DNA of 64,000 bases from NCBI RefSeq assembly GCF_032931615.1, contig NZ_CP136759.1, positions 1,488,001 through 1,552,000 of the forward strand, written 5' to 3'. Numbering within the stretch: position 1 is the stretch's first letter; each line of letters begins with the position of its first letter. The notes under the pieces were generated by a model. It made no database searches, was not told the DNA's origin, and saw only the letters and a program-made list of their open reading frames with translations. The translations under genes and the position numbers were made by a program. The DNA is from Palleronia sp. LCG004. Lineage in GTDB: Bacteria; Pseudomonadota; Alphaproteobacteria; Rhodobacterales; Rhodobacteraceae. Shown piece by piece: positions 59,358 to 64,000 of the stretch.

Positions 59358-59419
59358 CTTCCATCCATCCCTGTTCAACGGGCCCATCATGGCCCTTCAG
59401 AGAAACATCTAGCGCGCGA

Positions 59420-60760
59420 TCAGCTTTCTGTCTCCCCACCCTGCGTCAGTTTGCGCGCCTGACCGGTCCAGTCGTCACGGCTCGCCCGGCCCTTGAACCC
59501 TTCGAGGTTCCGGTCGATCCAGGCGACTTCGTGCGGGGACCATTCGGCGATCTGGTCGATATGATAGATGCCGATGCCGTTGAGGGACTCCTCGAGTTTC
59601 GGGCCGATGCCGTTGATCCGCTTGAGATCGTCGGCAGTACCCGAGCGCGGCGCGTCGAGGGCCTGCGGCTGGCGCTCGTCGCTGGCAAGAACGCGCGTTT
59701 CCTGGCTCGCGGCGGTGTCGCCCGCTTCGGGGAGGCCCGGCGCGGTGCTGCCGGACGCCTCGCCGCTCAGCGGGCCGGACCCGTCGCCCAGACGTTCGCG
59801 TTCGGAGCCCACGGTTTCGTCGGTTTCACCGGCCGCGCGGATCTCGCCGCGCTTCGCCTCGCCCGCCGGTTCCTCGGCCACGTCGCCCTCTTCCGGGCGG
59901 CCCTTGCCGTCGACCTCGGCCTCCTGTTTGGTGATGCCGTCGTCGCTGATCTCCTTGTCGGCGGCGGGCTGGGCCCCCGGCGTCGGCTCGTCGATGCCGC
60001 CCTTCGGCCCGAGCAGATCGTCGCGAACTGGCGGCGGGGTCGCCGCACCGGGCTGGTCCAGATCGCGCCACGGCGTCCGGATCGGCACCTCGCTGCCATC
60101 GATGCGCTTGATCGTATCCGCGAGGTCGCGGGCGAGCGTGTTGCTCGCATTCGCGTCCTGAACCGCGTCCTCGTCGAGGCTGGTCAGCCCGGATTTCGGC
60201 TCGGACGCGAAGCGGCCCTGCTGCGACCCCGGTGCCGGGACTTCGCCCGCGGCGAACCGGTCGAGCAGGTTGGCGAAGCTCTCTTCGGTCAGGTCCTCGT
60301 AGTAATCCTTGCCGATCTGCACCATCGGCGCGTTCGCACAGGCTCCGAGGCATTCCACCTCTTCCCAGCTGAACTTGCCGTCATCGCTGATCTGGTGGGG
60401 ACGCTTCGCGATCTTGTCGCGACAGACGGCCATCAGATCCTCGGCACCGCAGATCATGCACGACGTCGTGCCGCAGACCTGGATATGGGCGACGCTGCCC
60501 ACGGGCTGCAGCTGGAACATGAAGTAGAAGGTCGCGACCTCGAGCACCCGGATATAGGCCATGTCGAGCATCCGCGCGACTTCCTCGATCGCCGGGCGGC
60601 TGAGCCAGCCTTCCTGTTCCTGCGCGCGCCACAGGAGCGGGATGACCGCCGAGGCCTGACGGCTTTCGGGAAACTTCGTCATCTGCGCCTCGGCCCATTC
60701 GCGATTCTCGGCCGTGAAGGCGAAACTTTCGGGCTGGTCGTGATAGAGGCGTCTCAGCAT
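59420..60760 (-). CDS. nuoE: NADH-quinone oxidoreductase subunit E with long C-terminal extension
   Basis: The first 172 residues are a normal NuoE with [2Fe-2S] cluster N1a on Cys96, Cys101, Cys137 and Cys141. Residues 173-376 form a disordered Glu/Asp/Pro/Gly-rich linker and 377-446 a helix-hairpin-helix-like domain ([18 protein letters not shown]). At 446 residues it is nearly three times the E. coli protein (166). Rhodobacter NuoE is also extended, so this is a lineage trait rather than an artefact. It lies 132 bases after nuoD; a 6-bp CCCGCG/CGCGGG hairpin at 60859-60876 sits in that gap. Confidence 0.95.
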   Translation of the reverse strand: MLRRLYHDQPESFAFTAENREWAEAQMTKFPESRQASAVIPLLWRAQEQEGWLSRPAIEEVARMLDMAYIRVLEVATFYFMFQLQPVGSVAHIQVCGTTSCMICGAEDLMAVCRDKIAKRPHQISDDGKFSWEEVECLGACANAPMVQIGKDYYEDLTEESFANLLDRFAAGEVPAPGSQQGRFASEPKSGLTSLDEDAVQDANASNTLARDLADTIKRIDGSEVPIRTPWRDLDQPGAATPPPVRDDLLGPKGGIDEPTPGAQPAADKEISDDGITKQEAEVDGKGRPEEGDVAEEPAGEAKRGEIRAAGETDETVGSERERLGDGSGPLSGEASGSTAPGLPEAGDTAASQETRVLASDERQPQALDAPRSGTADDLKRINGIGPKLEESLNGIGIYHIDQIAEWSPHEVAWIDRNLEGFKGRASRDDWTGQARKLTQGGETES

Positions 60761-60892
60761 CGTGGTATTCCTATCGCATCGGGCGTCGCGGACGGCACCG
60801 ACCGGGTATCGGGCTCGGGCGCATCGGTCTTCGAGCCGGGTCCTATACCGGCCCCGCCCCCGCGTGCAAGCGCGGGAGGGACCGTCGAGCGC

Positions 60893-62104
60893 TCACCTGT
60901 CGATCTCGCCGAACACGACGTCGAGCGTTCCGATGATCGCGGCGACATCGGCGAGCTGGTGCCCCTTGGCGATGTGATCCATCGCCTGAAGGTGCAGATA
61001 GCCCGGCGCGCGGAGCTTGGCGCGGTAGGGCTTGTTGGTTCCGTCGGCGACCATGTAGACGCCGAATTCGCCCTTCGGAGCCTCCACCGCGGCATACGCC
61101 TCGCCCGCGGGAACGTGGAAGCCTTCGGTGTAGAGCTTGAAGTGGTGGATCAGCGCTTCCATCGAGGTCTTCATGTCGCCACGCGTCGGCGGCGACAGCT
61201 TGCCGCGATGCATGATCGGGCCCTTCTCGACCCTCAGCTTCTCGCATGCCTGACGGATGATCTTCACCGATTCCCGCATCTCGGCCATGCGGCAGAGATA
61301 CCGGTCGAAGCAATCGCCGTTCTTGCCGACGGGAATCTGGAAATCGAATTCGTCATAGCATTCGTAGGGCTGCGAGCGACGCAGATCCCAGGCGAGGCCG
61401 GATCCGCGCACCATCACGCCCGAGAAGGCCCAGTCCTGGATCTCCTGTTCGTTGACGATGCCGATATCGACGTTGCGCTGCTTGAAGATCCGGTTGTCCG
61501 TCAGAAGGTCGTCGATGTCCTGAAGGACCTTCAGGAACGGATCGCACCACGCGTCGATTTCCTCGATCAGCTTGTCCGGCAGATCCTGATGCACGCCGCC
61601 CGGACGGAAATAGGCCGCATGAAGGCGCGCACCGCAGGCCTGCTCGTAGAAGCCCATGAGCTTCTCGCGTTCCTCGAAGCCCCAGAGAGGGGGTGTCAGA
61701 GCGCCCACGTCCATCGCCTGCGTCGTCACGTTCATCAGGTGGTTCAGGATGCGACCGATCTCGGAATAGAGCACCCGGATGAGCGATGCGCGGCGCGGTA
61801 CCTCGGTCCCCGTCAGCTTCTCGATGGCGAGGCACCAGGCATGTTCCTGGTTCATCGGCGACACGTAGTCGAGCCTGTCGAGATACGGCAGGTTCTGGAG
61901 ATATGTCCGGCTCTCCATCAGCTTCTCGGTGCCGCGATGGAGCAGACCGATATGCGGGTCGCAGCGCTCGACGATCTCGCCGTCGAGCTCGAGGACCAGC
62001 CGCAGAACGCCGTGCGCCGCCGGATGTTGCGGGCCGAAGTTCAGGTTGAAGTTACGGATCTTCTGTTCGCCCGTCAGAGCGTCTTCGAAATCGGTATCTT
62101 TCAT
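60893..62104 (-). CDS. nuoD: NADH-quinone oxidoreductase subunit D
   Basis: The 49-kDa-type subunit lining the quinone site; 403 residues. Conserved are [34 protein letters not shown] and the C-terminal DVVFGEIDR. NuoC and NuoD are separate here, not fused as in E. coli. Unusually, a sulfotransferase gene sits between nuoC and nuoD, 18 bases upstream. Confidence 0.97.
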   Translation of the reverse strand: MKDTDFEDALTGEQKIRNFNLNFGPQHPAAHGVLRLVLELDGEIVERCDPHIGLLHRGTEKLMESRTYLQNLPYLDRLDYVSPMNQEHAWCLAIEKLTGTEVPRRASLIRVLYSEIGRILNHLMNVTTQAMDVGALTPPLWGFEEREKLMGFYEQACGARLHAAYFRPGGVHQDLPDKLIEEIDAWCDPFLKVLQDIDDLLTDNRIFKQRNVDIGIVNEQEIQDWAFSGVMVRGSGLAWDLRRSQPYECYDEFDFQIPVGKNGDCFDRYLCRMAEMRESVKIIRQACEKLRVEKGPIMHRGKLSPPTRGDMKTSMEALIHHFKLYTEGFHVPAGEAYAAVEAPKGEFGVYMVADGTNKPYRAKLRAPGYLHLQAMDHIAKGHQLADVAAIIGTLDVVFGEIDR

Positions 62105-62122
62105 GGACCCGAAGCCCCCTTT

Positions 62123-63085
62123 TCAGTTCACCGGCGCGGCGCGCCACGATGGCGGCATCCGTTCGCCGAAGCGTTCGGCCACGAACGCATAGGTTGGTTC
62201 GAAAGTATCGCGCGCGCGGCGCGCGGCGTCTTCCGGCAATGCGAGACCGTCATGCAAGCTGCGATTGACGCGGCGTTCCGGCTCGACGTCGATCCCGGTC
62301 AGGCCGAGATGGCTCGAAAGCCGTCTCATCTCGCCGTCCGTCCTGATCGTCTCGTGAAAGAAATAGGCAATGCGGTCCGGCTCGACCGCCTGTTCCACAT
62401 TCGAGATGATCGCCTTGTAATCGCTCAGCCGGTAGGCCTTGGAAGACGGATCGTCGATGGACGCCTCGAACGTCGCTCTGATGTCGCTCCAAACTCTGTC
62501 CCGCGGGCGCGTATCCGTCTGGAACGCCTGCTTCACGCCCGACCAGAGCCGGTCGACGGGGTCGCGCATGACGAAGACGAACCGCGTGTCGTCGTGAAGG
62601 TGCGCCATGCGACGGATCGTTTCGGCGGAGAGGAGGCAATATACCGGCGTAAGCTCTCCGACAACGGGTTGGTCGCGCCGACCCCGCATCAGGAGCCGGC
62701 AGTAGTTCTGCACCGACGGGTCGATCGTCAGCGACCGCTTTGCAAGACCGAGCCGCAGCTGGTTGAGCGCCACCCTTGCGCGCGCGGGATGGCCGATCGA
62801 CAGCGCCATGTCACGGAGCTTGTTCCGGATCGTCTCGTTGCACTTGGCGATGGCGGCGGACCTTGCCTTGCGGCGTTCGCGCATGTCCCAGTAATGCAGC
62901 TCTTTCGTGGGCGACACGTGACACTCGGCGGATTTCGACAGCATCCTGGCCAGCCACGTCGTCGACGCCTTCTGCGTTCCCAGAACGAAAAACAGGGTGC
63001 GGAGGCCGCGAAAGCGCTCGGCCAGCACGAAGCCGTCCGGCACGGAGAATGCCGGCACGGTTTCGACGCTGGCCGCATGGCCCAT
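62123..63085 (-). CDS. Sulfotransferase family protein inside the nuo operon
   Basis: A 320-residue PAPS-dependent sulfotransferase-type protein. The 5'-phosphosulfate loop is seen as LGTQKASTTWL (35-45), the 3'-phosphate site as RDPVDRLWS (174-182), and GELTPVY (143-149) matches the region after the substrate site. No signal peptide or membrane helix. Its ATG shares one base with the nuoC stop (TGATG), so it is translated with nuoC. It has host-like composition. The acceptor is unknown (polysaccharide, lipid or peptide); it has no known role in complex I. Confidence 0.86.
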   Translation of the reverse strand: MGHAASVETVPAFSVPDGFVLAERFRGLRTLFFVLGTQKASTTWLARMLSKSAECHVSPTKELHYWDMRERRKARSAAIAKCNETIRNKLRDMALSIGHPARARVALNQLRLGLAKRSLTIDPSVQNYCRLLMRGRRDQPVVGELTPVYCLLSAETIRRMAHLHDDTRFVFVMRDPVDRLWSGVKQAFQTDTRPRDRVWSDIRATFEASIDDPSSKAYRLSDYKAIISNVEQAVEPDRIAYFFHETIRTDGEMRRLSSHLGLTGIDVEPERRVNRSLHDGLALPEDAARRARDTFEPTYAFVAERFGERMPPSWRAAPVN

Positions 63086-63693
63086 CACGATTTGGCCTCG
63101 GCCTTGTCGTCGCCGGGCAAGACGTATTCCGCCCCTTCCCAGGGGCTCATGAAATCGAATTGCCGATATTCCTGGACGAGGCTCACCGGCTCGTAGACGA
63201 CGCGCTTGCTGACTTCGTCGTACCGAACCTCGGTATAGCCAGTCGTCGGGAAATCCTTGCGGAGCGGATGCCCCCGGAAACCGTAATCCGTGAGGATGCG
63301 CCGCAGGTCGGGATGGCCCGCGAAAAGGATCCCGAACATGTCGAAGACCTCGCGCTCGAACCAGTTGGCCGAGGGATGGACGCTCGTGATCGACGGGGCC
63401 ATCTCGTCCTCGCGCACCTCGGCCTTCAGGCGGATACGCTGGTTCTGGTACATCGACAGGAAGTGGTAGACGAGCTCGAAGCGCGTCTCCCGCGACGGAT
63501 GGTCGATCGCCGTGATGTCGACCAGCGTCGAGAATTGGCAGGAACTGTCGGATTTCAGGAACTCGATCAGCGAGACGAGCGAGCTCAGCGAGACGGTCAT
63601 CGTCAACTCGCCCAGCGCGATATCGTAGTCGAGCACGCAATCCTTGCGACGCGACTTGATGTGCTCTCCGAGCTCTTTCAGGGCTTCGGCCAT
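63085..63693 (-). CDS. nuoC: NADH-quinone oxidoreductase subunit C
   Basis: The 30-kDa-type subunit of complex I; 202 residues. The signature around [22 protein letters not shown] (in part) and [16 protein letters not shown] is clear. It follows nuoB by 12 bases and is coupled to the sulfotransferase gene. Confidence 0.96.
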   Translation of the reverse strand: MAEALKELGEHIKSRRKDCVLDYDIALGELTMTVSLSSLVSLIEFLKSDSSCQFSTLVDITAIDHPSRETRFELVYHFLSMYQNQRIRLKAEVREDEMAPSITSVHPSANWFEREVFDMFGILFAGHPDLRRILTDYGFRGHPLRKDFPTTGYTEVRYDEVSKRVVYEPVSLVQEYRQFDFMSPWEGAEYVLPGDDKAEAKS

Positions 63694-63705
63694 GCTATGC
63701 CCTCC

Positions 63706-64000
<295 letters not shown>

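Noticed and set aside
59531..63196. 1221-codon open frame on the plus strand, and similar long frames such as 48403-50406, 50870-53443 and 25094-27097
   Set aside because: They run antisense to well-identified genes (nuoE, nuoD, sulfotransferase, nuoL, nuoG/H, ABC exporter); in DNA with G/C at most third positions the opposite strand lacks stops. Their products are Arg/Asp/His-rich with no motifs.

Overview
This 64 kb window is ordinary, densely coded chromosome from a high-GC alphaproteobacterium of the Rhodobacteraceae (Roseobacter/Rhodobacter group). The evidence is the gene order secD-secF-Mth938-ccmABCDG, a nuo operon interspersed with lineage-specific small genes (DUF5337, DUF5333, a lipoprotein, a NuoE with a long C-terminal extension) and followed by birA-coaX-rnj, a VPLPA-CTERM surface protein, and strong G/C preference at third codon positions. 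No rRNA, tRNA, CRISPR array, transposase or integrase was found.

Layout. 1-5.2 kb: lipid acyltransferase (cut by the left edge), DUF1223 protein, aconitase acnA with a clear promoter, and a VPLPA-CTERM protein that shares a bidirectional terminator with acnA. 5.5-12.4 kb, minus strand: cytochrome c maturation (ccmA-B-C-D-G), a Mth938-like protein, a TauE/SafE permease and the Sec accessory complex (secF, secD, yajC). 12.6-16.5 kb, plus strand: trypsin-like protease, serS, then an AT-rich 1.3 kb island with one unrecognised 403-residue protein, then a TspO-like gene. 16.5-20 kb, minus: der, bamB and a YfgM-like protein, the same trio as in enterobacteria. 20.2-25.2 kb: RND efflux adaptor and permease behind a palindromic putative operator. 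25.2-31.3 kb: Atm1-type ABC exporter, LysM protein, LOG-family enzyme, RarD, divergent polysaccharide deacetylase. 31.4-37.2 kb: trpG-trpD, NAD(P)HX repair enzyme, glnB-glnA, an orphan hairpin with a T run, and an unknown gene. 37.3-42.1 kb: SDR, prfC, DEAD-box helicase, secreted unknown. 42.1-64 kb, minus: one long run that is transcribed nuoB-C-(sulfotransferase)-D-E-(membrane HhH protein)-(DUF5337)-F-(lipoprotein)-(DUF5333)-(secreted)-G-H-I-J-(24-aa membrane peptide)-K-L-M-N-birA-coaX-rnj. nuoA and the start of nuoB lie beyond the right edge.

How the genes work together. Most are housekeeping: respiratory complex I, haem delivery for c-type cytochromes, Sec export and outer-membrane assembly, nitrogen sensing and assimilation, tryptophan synthesis, translation. 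The most unusual points are the AT-rich island, whose composition boundaries fall inside the serS 3' end and the start of the TspO-like gene; the sulfotransferase translationally coupled to nuoC inside the complex I operon; the repeated C-terminal domain shared by NuoE and the membrane protein next to it; the micro-ORF between nuoJ and nuoK; and the orphan terminator after glnA. No multi-gene novel defence or biosynthetic system is visible.
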